Shown piece by piece: positions 36,701 to 44,130 of a stretch of DNA of 64,000 nt (position 1 is the first letter of the stretch; the number at the start of each line of letters is the position of its first letter). The notes beneath the pieces were generated by a model, which was not told where the DNA came from, made no database searches, and worked only from the letters and a program-made list of their open reading frames with translations. Both the position numbers and the translations under genes were made by a program. This DNA comes from Paenibacillus taihuensis. GTDB lineage: Bacteria; Bacillota; Bacilli; Paenibacillales; Paenibacillaceae. The DNA lies in the NCBI RefSeq assembly GCF_003386535.1, contig NZ_QTTN01000021.1, positions 1 through 64,000 of the forward strand. The letters are read 5' to 3'.

Positions 36701-37977
36701 TCCCGGTGCTCGAAGGGTGGATTTTCCGCGAGCTGCTGCTGGCGATGCTTAGCATTCAGCCGGTGAGCGAGACGATAACGATTGGGGAAATCGGCGATTG
36801 GCTCAATCGATTCAAGGAGTTTATCGAGACGGACGCCTACGATATGTTCTGGGCGGACTATTATTATATCTCTGCGGTGCGGGAGCTGCGTCAAGGCGCG
36901 GTGACGAACGGGATGCTGCTGCTGCGCAAAGCGATTAACGCCTACTATTTGATCCAGCAAAATGAGCGGGCCGAAGAAGTGAAGCGGGAGATGGAAGCCT
37001 ATATGGTGCCGGTAGGGCTGCCGGTCGGCTGGGAGCTGGCGGATAACGCTTTTGTCGCCCAGATCATGAATGAACGCAGAAGCTTCTTGGAGCAATCGCT
37101 CGACTACTTGACGACGATTCGCTTGTTCGACCGTCTGCCGGATACGCTTAATCTGAGCATGGTAATCGATCGTGTCACATTCGCGCTGTTCGAATATTAT
37201 CCGGTCGCTTACGCATCCATTCTGTTCGATCTGCCGTTCCATAAATCGCAGAACTATTATTCCGCGTTTGGTCCTATCGGCCGCAACATGCTGGATGAGT
37301 ACCGCGCCGGCGAGAACCAGCTGCAGCGTGTCAGCTTCACGCTGTTTGGCGCGAAGCACCGTTCGATTCGGATGGACGTATACTTGCACCAGCTGAACGA
37401 TAACGTCGGACATCAATTGGATCAGCTGCTGCACATCGTCAAGCCGCATATCGCGAATGCGGTGCTGTATGAGGAAATGATGATCGACAGCTTGACGGGC
37501 CTCTATTTGCGCCAGCATTTTATGGACAGGCTCGTGCAAGAGGTTGAGATTTCGCAGAAATATGGCCTCGATGTCTCCGTGCTCATGATTGACTTGGACA
37601 ACTTCCGCAAAGTCAATGAGCTTGGCCACCAAGTCGGCGATGAAGTGCTGCAGAGGATTGCCGACACGATCCGGTCGCTGCTCAGCCAGCACGATATTCC
37701 TGGCCGATACGGCGGCGAAGAGATGCTGATCATCCTGCCGAAGACAGACGGGAAGCATGCGCTGCAGCTCGCGTCGGATATCCGCAAGCAGATCGAGCTG
37801 GAATTCGGCAGCGGCGTCGGTCAGCCGTACAAGGTAACAGTCAGCATCGGTGTTGCATCGATGGAGCTGTGCCGCGCCGAAACGGCGGAGGAGCTTATTC
37901 GCTGCGCGGATGATGCGGAGATTAAGGCGAAGAAGACCGGGAAGAACAAGGTCGTGGCGGCTTGGTTGATGGGTTAG
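33742..37977 (+). CDS. Giant signalling protein: pseudokinase, degenerate P-loop ATPase, helical repeats, GGDEF
   Basis: 1411 residues from GTG 33742 (AAGGGGA seven bases upstream). Residues about 20-215 resemble a protein-kinase fold that has lost its catalytic residues; the HRD-like position reads YIGFLSPDMISVH and no DFG is seen. Residues about 255-500 look like a STAND/AAA ATPase module with no Walker A (IALIHEDESLISEV) but a Walker B-like IFLIFDDCSNMD. About 550-1130 is helical, TPR-like. About 1130-1245 could be GAF-like. The C-terminal GGDEF (about 1250-1411) is intact, with GGEEM near 1324 and the metal site MIDLDNFRKVN, so it should make c-di-GMP. The inhibitory RxxD site is absent (SQHD). 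No signal peptide or membrane helix. The layout recalls PknD/GutR-like kinase-AAA-GAF proteins with the output changed to GGDEF. Confidence 0.78.
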   Translation: MNERLLSIDTVTPQLGDAYMRFSPRTWRFFERGQVMKRIEQWQAIALNGHGLRGIVDWTETEGELVARLTPPSEGYVSFEAFSSMDGLTDSDRAQVMTSLMDTLGLLHANQFYIGFLSPDMISVHPKLLKVMLCLQPFPSVYPFLDYYIKDYPFELFSTYCRTHTIGRASDFFAAGTIMRELFHGHLVYPPLKVLYERLIGEPSFLFIEEAADEISRIYGLPREQCEPVIGPDAHAWLYHSEPPISQESQRQFRRFLRSEGAKQIALIHEDESLISEVLRFHMNEVLEKQSFVTIKCSDVPFSTIMEMANKVSTSLVTLYFPEAEPQFQALARRQRQLVQHYYFGKNVSEAFGEWMLRFYQQLIALIPADNIFLIFDDCSNMDLESFQLFKYTWNRYAEQLPRLFAVFCGKAMVESELNEDMYHIQFLPRNAASYSGLMRKRLCRVEQQTLHKLANWLSDQAIDPKYTSMMLEAFIDQGLLQLTPSGWVTGERHLPAEGTNPITIVERNLDQLSKEETELLALFCCLPTPIRAWNLFNLNKLPLGQLYVTLHRLAKLGLILFFHQNSVFVHNNVKVRLALRYDMAQACTRAVDYMLKLEKYPSLTMLSLVRKSGDKRREYALLMLFFRRNRKALSSEQSRLLLEQLIELHEQLRRPAMHCFYRLILPVYNGFREMKRCEEVCMKLYELRGRDGDRFKWMFYKMLQNELDLADHKEELFAYLENPNHKLSDKLDALCPLVANRVYLNLEQHEKEFIKELYIGQIYPNRHLIPEWEFIDSSYYCIAFIFENFPQLNTWGLALLNKVESMLHYSFYPDLILRVYNMYIHQNNARMARGYIEKVITGATQLGHPNMLEVGHANGMEVSLILGDMPAFHYHWHQLVDIKRRDVLEGVRDMIRMYACESRQWELLDRMGQIPDASDYTKMRMELYRIYAAHRKGERIIPRSDIQEEQPALFVGALRLLQLGSVEEACRQLQQCILHAERTARFPVLEGWIFRELLLAMLSIQPVSETITIGEIGDWLNRFKEFIETDAYDMFWADYYYISAVRELRQGAVTNGMLLLRKAINAYYLIQQNERAEEVKREMEAYMVPVGLPVGWELADNAFVAQIMNERRSFLEQSLDYLTTIRLFDRLPDTLNLSMVIDRVTFALFEYYPVAYASILFDLPFHKSQNYYSAFGPIGRNMLDEYRAGENQLQRVSFTLFGAKHRSIRMDVYLHQLNDNVGHQLDQLLHIVKPHIANAVLYEEMMIDSLTGLYLRQHFMDRLVQEVEISQKYGLDVSVLMIDLDNFRKVNELGHQVGDEVLQRIADTIRSLLSQHDIPGRYGGEEMLIILPKTDGKHALQLASDIRKQIELEFGSGVGQPYKVTVSIGVASMELCRAETAEELIRCADDAEIKAKKTGKNKVVAAWLMG

Positions 37978-38153
37978 GGGGAGAGTGAGAGGAAGAGGAA
38001 GAGCGTAGTTCGAGAATTTGCAGCTTTAGGCTGTCGGCTAACTAAGCTTTACCTAAGCTCGCGCCTAGGCCAACCCCGCACTCGCACCAGCGCCCGCGCC
38101 GTTCCTGCATGTACGTCCGCGCCACCACCGCGATTACGCCACGCCCTCGCTAT

Positions 38154-38332
38154 AGTGGATTTATCCACTCTAAAACACTAGAAACTTCCAAATTTGACGA
38201 CTATGTTGGATTTATCCACTCATTTTCGGCTTAACAGGCGAATTTAGCTTGTTTGCTTGAGAATGAGTGGATTTTTCCATTATAGGCATAGAAAAGCTCC
38301 TAAATCGCTTATAGTTGTTGGATTTATCCAAC
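38154..38332. repeat. Intergenic palindrome array 3 (TGGATTTATCCA core), alternating 51/61/51 bp
   Basis: Four palindromes of the form GGAT-TT-ATCC (AGTGGATTTATCCACT, GTTGGATTTATCCAC, TGGATTTTTCCA, GTTGGATTTATCCAAC) are centred at 38161.5, 38212.5, 38273.5 and 38324.5. They lie between the convergent GGDEF and merR genes. The preceding 37978-38150 is GC-rich with no gene. A short CCATCT microsatellite (about 38389-38408) sits between the array and merR. Confidence 0.88.
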
Positions 38333-38412
38333 ATTGCGCAGAAGTAGACGAACATCAGCGGATCTAGAGGCGTTGATGCTTCAGCATCTCCATCTCCATC
38401 TCCATCTTTCCC

Positions 38413-38820
38413 CTAGTTCGCCCGACTCCGCACGCGCTCCTTCATTTTCTCCATCAGTTCAATGTTGTCCGGATCGTTGTAGAATTCGATTTTCTCATCG
38501 ATCAGCTTCAAATTCTGCTGCAGCTTCTCGATTTGGCGCGTCACCTCAAGGCGATGCTCCGTCAACATCTGCTTCCGTTCATCGATCGTTTCCGCTCCTA
38601 ATGTCGCCCACTGGCTGTAGGTCTTCATTTCTTTGATCGGCATGCCGGTATCCTTGAGGCAGCAGATCAGCGCAACCCAGTTCAGATCCGCATCCGTGAA
38701 GACCCGATTGCCGGAAGTTGTGCGCTCGATGAATGGAAGCAGCCCTTCCTTGTCATAATAGCGCAGTGTATGTGCAGAGAGTCCGAATTTCTGTGCGACT
38801 TCATTGATTGTATAATTCAT
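38413..38820 (-). CDS. MerR-family transcriptional regulator
   Basis: 135 residues. The N-terminal winged helix is NYTINEVAQKFGLSAHTLRYYDKEGLLPFIERTTSGNRVF, followed by a long dimerisation coiled coil (about 75-115). No metal-binding cysteine cluster is present, so it belongs with the organic-ligand or redox-sensing MerR proteins often paired with oxidoreductases. It is divergent from an SDR gene whose promoter carries a perfect MerR-type architecture, so it most likely activates that gene. Confidence 0.92.
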   Translation of the reverse strand: MNYTINEVAQKFGLSAHTLRYYDKEGLLPFIERTTSGNRVFTDADLNWVALICCLKDTGMPIKEMKTYSQWATLGAETIDERKQMLTEHRLEVTRQIEKLQQNLKLIDEKIEFYNDPDNIELMEKMKERVRSRAN

Positions 38821-38842
38821 AATTTTTTCGATCTCCTATCGC

Positions 38843-38873
38843 TTGACTTAGAGTTAACTCGAAGTGATATTCT
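38843..38873 (+). promoter_or_regulatory. MerR-type promoter and operator of the SDR gene
   Basis: -35 TTGACT (38843-38848) and -10 TATTCT (38868-38873) are separated by 19 bp, the overlong spacer that MerR proteins correct by twisting DNA. The dyad CTTAGAGTTAACTCGAAG (38847-38864) fills the spacer, with one mismatched base pair. Confidence 0.88.
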
Positions 38874-38941
38874 CACTTTAGACCTCACGGGCCGCTCGGT
38901 CAAGAGGCCAATACAAAGACAAACAGAGGAGAAATTAAACC

Positions 38942-39706
38942 ATGAATCATACAACGAAAATCGCACTCGTAACAGGCGGAAGCCGTGGACTTGGGAAGAA
39001 TGCAGCACTCGCGCTTGCCGGCAAAGGAATCGGCGTCGTTATTACTTATCATACCCAGCAAGCGGCAGCTGATGAGGTGGTCCGTGAAATTGAGCAGGCA
39101 GGCGGTACAGCGGCAGCCATTCAGCTGGACACGAGTGTGGTGTCCTCGTTCGATGGCTTCGCAGCAAGCCTTGGTGACGTGCTGAAGACCAAGTGGGACC
39201 GCGACAGCTTCGATTTTCTCATCAACAATGCGGGCATCGGCAAGAACGTACCGTTCCCGAGCATGACAGAAGAGGTGTTCGATACGTTGATGAACATCCA
39301 TTTCAAAGGCGTATACTTCTTAACGCAAAAGCTGCTTCCGCTGCTCGCGGATAACGGCGGCATCGTGAACGTATCGACGGGACTCGCGCGATTCGCGATG
39401 GAAGGGTACAGCGCGTACGCATCGATGAAAGGTGCCATTGAAGTACTGACGCGCTACTTGGCGAAAGAGCTTGGCAAGCGGGGAATCCGCGTCAATGCCG
39501 TTGCTCCTGGCGCAATCGAGACCGACTTCGGCGGGGGAACGCTGCGTGATAACCCGCAAGTGAATTCACACATCGCCTCGATCACGGCGCTAGGCCGTGC
39601 AGGTGTGCCTGACGATATCGGCGGCGTCATCGCAGCGCTCTGCACAGACGATATGCGTTGGGTGAACGCGCAGCGCATCGAAGCTTCAGGCGGCATGCTG
39701 CTGTAA
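38942..39706 (+). CDS. Short-chain dehydrogenase/reductase (SDR)
   Basis: A 254-residue classical SDR. It has the cofactor motif TGGSRGLGKNAALAL at about 12-25, NNAG in FLINNAGIGKN, the catalytic Ser in STGLARFAMEGYSAYASMKGA together with Tyr and Lys (YxxxK as YASMK), and VNAVAPGAIETDF. The physiological substrate is unknown. It is transcribed from the MerR-controlled promoter, which suggests induction by a small molecule the enzyme helps to remove. GAGGAGA precedes ATG 38942. Confidence 0.92.
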   Translation: MNHTTKIALVTGGSRGLGKNAALALAGKGIGVVITYHTQQAAADEVVREIEQAGGTAAAIQLDTSVVSSFDGFAASLGDVLKTKWDRDSFDFLINNAGIGKNVPFPSMTEEVFDTLMNIHFKGVYFLTQKLLPLLADNGGIVNVSTGLARFAMEGYSAYASMKGAIEVLTRYLAKELGKRGIRVNAVAPGAIETDFGGGTLRDNPQVNSHIASITALGRAGVPDDIGGVIAALCTDDMRWVNAQRIEASGGMLL

Positions 39707-39725
39707 GCACAGCACACCACAACAC

Positions 39726-39757
39726 AAAAGGACATGGCTGCTAAGCCATGTCCTTTT
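39726..39757 (+). terminator. Terminator of the SDR gene
   Basis: AAAAGGACATGGCT pairs with AGCCATGTCCTTTT. The symmetrical A and T runs could also serve the minus strand. Confidence 0.9.
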
Positions 39758-39780
39758 CAATAAAAATCATTCGGCAGCCT

Positions 39781-39818
39781 AAGCTGGCCTCGGTCTCTGA
39801 ACCGATGCCAGCTTTTTT
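39781..39818 (+). terminator. Second terminator-like hairpin after the SDR gene
   Basis: AAGCTGGC pairs with GCCAGCTT across an 18-nt loop that itself holds CGGTctctgaACCG; TTTTTAA follows. It acts as a back-up terminator facing the spermidine-synthase-like gene. Confidence 0.7.
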
Positions 39819-39836
39819 AATTCCGCTATGATAGTA

Positions 39837-40577
39837 CTAGCGGTCCTCGATGATATAGCCTCGCTCCAGCTCGATTGGACTAAAACCGGCCATTCGACTC
39901 TCCTGGAATCGGATCGGCTGCTCACTTCCTACCATGATGATGTTCCTGAGTTCAGGCATATTGGCTGAAGGCAGCGCGAAAACGCGCGTATAAGCAAAAA
40001 TCGCTTGCAGCGTCGAATGGACGGCGGTTGTAACCGTATCTTGCCCACCTTTGCCCATCACATTCAGGATGACCGCGCCGCCTTCTGCCAATTTGGCAGC
40101 TGTCAGCTCGAAGAACGCCCTTGAAGTCAGATGCTTCGGCGTTCCTTTCGCTGTGAAGGCGTCGAGCAAAATATAGTCAAACGCGTGGTCCGGCTGTTCC
40201 TCCAGAATAGCTCTGCCGTCGCCGATTCGCACATTGTCATCGCGGCAGCCGAACAGCTCCTTGCTCAGCTGCACGACTTGTCCATCCAGCTCGGCCGTTG
40301 TGAAACGAACGCCCGGACAGCTGCGTGCAATTGTACCGATGCCGTGCCCGATCAAGAAGACATTTACATAGGAGGGGTTATTGCTCGTCATCAAATGGAT
40401 CATTGCGCGCGGATATTCGAACAGAATCCGCTCCGGGTTGTCGAGGTCCATTGCGCCTTGCATGGCGTTCTCGGCAAACTGAAGTACGCGGAAACGGCCG
40501 CGTTCGCCGCTTAGCTCGGACGTATCATAGACCGTAATTTCGTGCTGGCCGGTTACTTCAGAGAATAATATTTGCAC
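39837..40577 (-). CDS. Spermidine-synthase-like protein
   Basis: A 246-residue Rossmann-fold protein of the spermidine synthase/methyltransferase class. VFLIGHGIGTIARSCPGVRFTTAELD is the SAM/dcSAM-binding region with the acidic residue, GDGRAILEE the second motif, and FDYILLDAFTAKGTPKHLTSRAFF the catalytic loop region. The N-terminal strand domain of true SpeE proteins is short here. Similar proteins are common in Bacillales without proof of polyamine synthesis. Start is GTG 40577 with AAGGGG upstream. Divergent from the DrrAB-type exporter. Confidence 0.82.
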   Translation of the reverse strand: MQILFSEVTGQHEITVYDTSELSGERGRFRVLQFAENAMQGAMDLDNPERILFEYPRAMIHLMTSNNPSYVNVFLIGHGIGTIARSCPGVRFTTAELDGQVVQLSKELFGCRDDNVRIGDGRAILEEQPDHAFDYILLDAFTAKGTPKHLTSRAFFELTAAKLAEGGAVILNVMGKGGQDTVTTAVHSTLQAIFAYTRVFALPSANMPELRNIIMVGSEQPIRFQESRMAGFSPIELERGYIIEDR

Positions 40578-40597
40578 GGTTTTTAACCCCTTAGCGT

Positions 40598-40626
40598 GTT
40601 CATCTAACTGTTCATATTCAGTTCAT
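40598..40626. promoter_or_regulatory. Three GTTCAT direct repeats in the drrA promoter region
   Basis: GTTCAT occurs at 40598, 40610 and 40621 (12 and 11 bp apart), about one helical turn, the arrangement expected for side-by-side binding of an OmpR/PhoB-like or similar regulator. It lies between the divergent SpeE-like and drrA-like genes. Confidence 0.5.
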
Positions 40627-40678
40627 AGAGTCAGGTTAAGATGCGTTTAGTCATTAGTCAACTAGGAGGATTTGAAAA

Positions 40679-41665
40679 ATGAATGGATATAGCATAAAGC
40701 CGAGCAACGGCGATTTGGCAGTCGAAGCACAGGGTCTCGTCAAAGTGTTTGGCGAGAACCGTGCAGTAGATGGTGTTGATCTTCAAGTGAAAGCAGGCTC
40801 GATCTACGGCGTGCTTGGACCGAACGGAGCAGGGAAGACAACGACGATTCGGATGCTAGCAACGCTGCTGAAGCCCGACGCCGGAACAGGCCGCATCTTC
40901 GGATACGACGTCGAGAAGGATTCGCAAATTGTCCGCCAACTGATTGGCGTAACCGGACAATACGCATCGGTTGACGAGTCGCTGAGCGCAACGGAGAACC
41001 TGGTTATTTTCTCCCGTCTGCTAGGCCTTGGGCGTGCGGAATCGAAACGTAAAGCAGCGGAGCTGCTCGAGGAGTTCGGCCTTACAGAAGCGGCGAAGCG
41101 TCCGCTCAAGAACTTCTCCGGCGGTATGCGCCGCAGACTCGACCTCGCGGCAAGCTTGATCGCGCAGCCGCCGCTCATCTTCCTCGATGAGCCAACGACC
41201 GGTCTCGATCCGCGGACACGCGCACAGATGTGGGAAACGATCCGCCGCTTGGTGAAGACCGGCTCGACGGTGCTGCTCACGACGCAGTACTTGGATGAAG
41301 CCGATCAGCTGGCAGACCGGATAGCGGTTATCGACCGCGGTCACGTCGTAGCAGAAGGGACAGTCGATGAGCTGAAAGCATCCGTCGGCACATCGTCTCT
41401 GCAGCTGCGGGTGCAGCAAGCGTCGGATATCTTGGAAGCACGCCGCATTGTCAATCATGTGCTCCAGGTACAATCGAATGTTTCGTCGGAAGCAGCGAAG
41501 ATCACGGCGCCGATGGCAGATGCTGACCGTGTTACTGACCTGCTCCTCGCACTGCGCGAAGCGGGTATCCAGCTATCGGAAGTTAGCGTGCAGAAACCGA
41601 CGCTCGACGAAGTATTCTTGACCATAACAGGAGAAGGTTTGAAAGAGGAGGCTGCGGCACAATGA
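40679..41665 (+). CDS. DrrA-type ABC transporter ATPase
   Basis: 328 residues. Walker A GPNGAGKTTT, Q-loop in VTGQYASVDESLSATEN, signature NFSGGMRRRLDLAASLI, and Walker B PLIFLDEPTTGLD are all intact. It matches daunorubicin-resistance-type (DrrA) ATPases, with a C-terminal extension ending in SVQKPTLDEVFLTITGEG. Such pairs export drugs, lipids or other hydrophobic molecules. AGGAGGATTTG precedes ATG 40679, and the gene overlaps the permease gene by ATGA. Confidence 0.93.
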   Translation: MNGYSIKPSNGDLAVEAQGLVKVFGENRAVDGVDLQVKAGSIYGVLGPNGAGKTTTIRMLATLLKPDAGTGRIFGYDVEKDSQIVRQLIGVTGQYASVDESLSATENLVIFSRLLGLGRAESKRKAAELLEEFGLTEAAKRPLKNFSGGMRRRLDLAASLIAQPPLIFLDEPTTGLDPRTRAQMWETIRRLVKTGSTVLLTTQYLDEADQLADRIAVIDRGHVVAEGTVDELKASVGTSSLQLRVQQASDILEARRIVNHVLQVQSNVSSEAAKITAPMADADRVTDLLLALREAGIQLSEVSVQKPTLDEVFLTITGEGLKEEAAAQ

Positions 41666-42489
41666 ACAGCACGATGAGCAGCGCAACACTAAGAACGGGC
41701 ACGAACCGCCCTTTACGGAGACATTTAAGCTTTAGACAAACGATTCGCAACTCGTTTACAATGGCATACCGGGGACTTTTGAAAATCAAGCGTACACCGG
41801 AGCAATTGTTTGACGTCACGCTTCAACCGATTATTTTCACACTGATGTTCACATACATCTTCGGCGGCGCGATCTCAGGCGATGTGGCGAGCTACCTGCC
41901 GGTCATTATCCCGGGTATCTTGGTGCAGACGGTAATTACGACATCAATCGTGACAGGTGTTCAGCTTAGGGAAGATATGGATAAAGGCGTGTTCGACCGC
42001 TTCAAGTCGCTGCCGATCGCAAGAATAGCGCCGCTTGCAGGCGCGCTGCTCGCTGATACGATCCGCTATGCCATCGCGACAGTGCTTACGCTCTCGATGG
42101 GTTACTTGATGGGGCTGAGACCGGAAGGCGGATTCGAAAACGTCGTCTTGGCTGCTCTTCTCGTCATCGTCTGTGCATGGGCTATGAGCTGGATCTTTGC
42201 ATTCTTCGGCGTAATTGCGCGTACCGCTTCCAGCGTACAGGGCATCTCGATGCTCGTGCTTTTCCCGCTCACGTTCCTGTCGAACGCATTCGTTCCAACG
42301 GACACGATGCCGAAATGGCTGAAATGGTTCGCTGACGTGAATCCGCTCTCGCATATGATTTCTGCGGTCCGTGACCTGATTAACAAAGGAACTGCCGGCT
42401 GGGATCTGGCCTTCTCGCTCATCGGCGCAGCGGTTATCGTATTGATCTTCGCGCCAATTACAGTTCGTGCTTACATGCGCCGGACATAA
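41662..42489 (+). CDS. DrrB-type ABC-2 permease
   Basis: A 275-residue ABC-2 family membrane protein with about six membrane segments. LFDVTLQPIIFTLMFTYIFGG begins the first, and NAFVPTDTMPKWLKWFADVNPLSHMISAVRDL is the ABC-2 signature near the end. Together with the DrrA-type ATPase it should form a 2+2 exporter. Followed directly by a terminator, so the operon has two genes. Confidence 0.92.
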   Translation: MNSTMSSATLRTGTNRPLRRHLSFRQTIRNSFTMAYRGLLKIKRTPEQLFDVTLQPIIFTLMFTYIFGGAISGDVASYLPVIIPGILVQTVITTSIVTGVQLREDMDKGVFDRFKSLPIARIAPLAGALLADTIRYAIATVLTLSMGYLMGLRPEGGFENVVLAALLVIVCAWAMSWIFAFFGVIARTASSVQGISMLVLFPLTFLSNAFVPTDTMPKWLKWFADVNPLSHMISAVRDLINKGTAGWDLAFSLIGAAVIVLIFAPITVRAYMRRT

Positions 42490-42519
42490 CTTGGAAACAA
42501 TTCATCATTGCATTCACTC

Positions 42520-42545
42520 AACCCTTGAGCAATCAAGGGTTTTTT
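42520..42545 (+). terminator. Terminator of the drrAB-like operon
   Basis: AACCCTTG pairs with CAAGGGTT, followed by TTTTT. Confidence 0.9.
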
Positions 42546-42625
42546 AAATTTTGGCTATGTTCATTTCGCGGCTTTCAAATTAGAATAGCAATAGAGCATG
42601 GCATAGCACAACTGGAGTGAATGAG

Positions 42626-43948
42626 ATGAAGTCTGTCAACCGCGTCCTGCGGCAAAATATTAAACATAATTTATACAACGGCATTGCATGGTCCATCGGA
42701 TTTAACTTCGTGACGCCGTTTATCCCGATACTGGCAGCAAAGCTCGGCGCGACGAACAACGACTATGCGCTGCTGTCATCGGTTCCCGCGATACTTACGA
42801 TCTTATTGACTTTCCCGGCTTCGATGCTGATCGGGAAGTTCCGGCAGCAGAAACGGATCATTTCCGGCGTCATCCTGTTAAGCCGATTCTTTTATTTTCT
42901 GCTATTCTTCCTGCCGTATTGGCATGCATCGCCGATCGTAGCATTAATTGCATTGGTGAGTGCCTATAGCGCCACCAACACGGTCATTGCCGTGTCCTAT
43001 CAGTCGATGATGGGCGAGATTATCCCTTCGAGCTACCGGAACAAAGTTTTCGCGCAGCGGAATCTATGGATCGGGATCACCGGTATGGTGACGGCGCTCG
43101 TCGCGGGCTATGGCATTGACCATTTGACCTATCCATACGGATATCAGGCTGCGGTCGTTCTCGGATTCCTCGCTTCGATCGTCGAGACCTGGTTCTTCAG
43201 CAAGCTGCGCATTCCGAGCGAGGAAGAGGTAGGGCAGGCGCAAGCACATGAGCAATTGAAGCAGCCGTCAGCGGCCGAGACAGCCGAAGCAGCAGTGGAT
43301 AGCGGGCAGCGACAGAGTCGTTCGTTCAATCCCGCACAAGCGTTTCGCAAAATATTCGCTGTCGGCGGCGGATGGCCATTCATCTTATTTTGCGGCTGCG
43401 CGACGCTCTATACGTTCGCTTGGATGGCCGCTTGGCCGATCTATTCGAAGTTGAAGGCAGACGTTCTGCATGCAACGAATACGCAGATGAGTATCGATAC
43501 GGTAGTCGGCTCGATCGGTTCCTTGCTCGCCTTCGGCCTGTGGGCAAGGCTGGCGGACCGCAGAGGGAATGGCTTTACCGTATTCGCCTCGTCGCTCGCA
43601 CTCGGTCTCACGCCATTCTTTTGGACGCATGCCCCTTCAATGAACTACGTTTATGTGTATGATTTTATAGGAGGCTTCGTCACAAGCGGCTTCCAGCAGT
43701 CCATCTTCAATCGGCTTCTCGAAATCGCGCCGGAAGAGACGCGGCGTCCGGCTATATCGCTGTACACCACGCTTTCCCAAATATCCGCGGTCTTCGCCCC
43801 GCTCGTCGGGATGCAGCTCTATAGCTGGATCGCATACGTGCCAAGCATGACGACAATCGGGAGTATCCGAATTGTCGCTGCCGTGTGCTTCCTCTTGATA
43901 TTGCTGCCGAAGCGAGAGACACGGGTAACGAGAAGCTTGAATCAATAG
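42626..43948 (+). CDS. Major facilitator superfamily transporter
   Basis: About 440 residues with two six-helix halves and a charged cytoplasmic linker around residues 195-245 that is rich in Gln, Ala and Glu. WSIGFNFVTPFIPILAAKLGATNNDYALLSSVPA opens the first half, and MLIGKFRQQKRI is the loop 2-3 motif. Related proteins are annotated only as MFS; the substrate is unknown. ATG 42626 is chosen, with GGAG nine bases upstream. It has its own promoter region and terminator. Confidence 0.87.
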   Translation: MKSVNRVLRQNIKHNLYNGIAWSIGFNFVTPFIPILAAKLGATNNDYALLSSVPAILTILLTFPASMLIGKFRQQKRIISGVILLSRFFYFLLFFLPYWHASPIVALIALVSAYSATNTVIAVSYQSMMGEIIPSSYRNKVFAQRNLWIGITGMVTALVAGYGIDHLTYPYGYQAAVVLGFLASIVETWFFSKLRIPSEEEVGQAQAHEQLKQPSAAETAEAAVDSGQRQSRSFNPAQAFRKIFAVGGGWPFILFCGCATLYTFAWMAAWPIYSKLKADVLHATNTQMSIDTVVGSIGSLLAFGLWARLADRRGNGFTVFASSLALGLTPFFWTHAPSMNYVYVYDFIGGFVTSGFQQSIFNRLLEIAPEETRRPAISLYTTLSQISAVFAPLVGMQLYSWIAYVPSMTTIGSIRIVAAVCFLLILLPKRETRVTRSLNQ

Positions 43949-43959
43949 TCTGGAATCAA

Positions 43960-43990
43960 CAGTCAGGAGTCCTAATCCTGGCTGTTTTTT
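43960..43990 (+). terminator. Terminator of the MFS gene
   Basis: CAGTCAGGA pairs with TCCTGGCTG (one wobble), followed by TTTTTT. Confidence 0.88.
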
Positions 43991-44130
43991 GTGCCCGAAA
44001 TCGTCATACAGTAGCACCAATCGGCGAATTCTGTGAAAATGTTAATGAAACTTGTGTAAATAGCTGTGATATAATCTGGCAAAGAAAGTGGATTGGGAGC
44101 TTAAACCAAACGCCAACCAAGGAGGTACAC

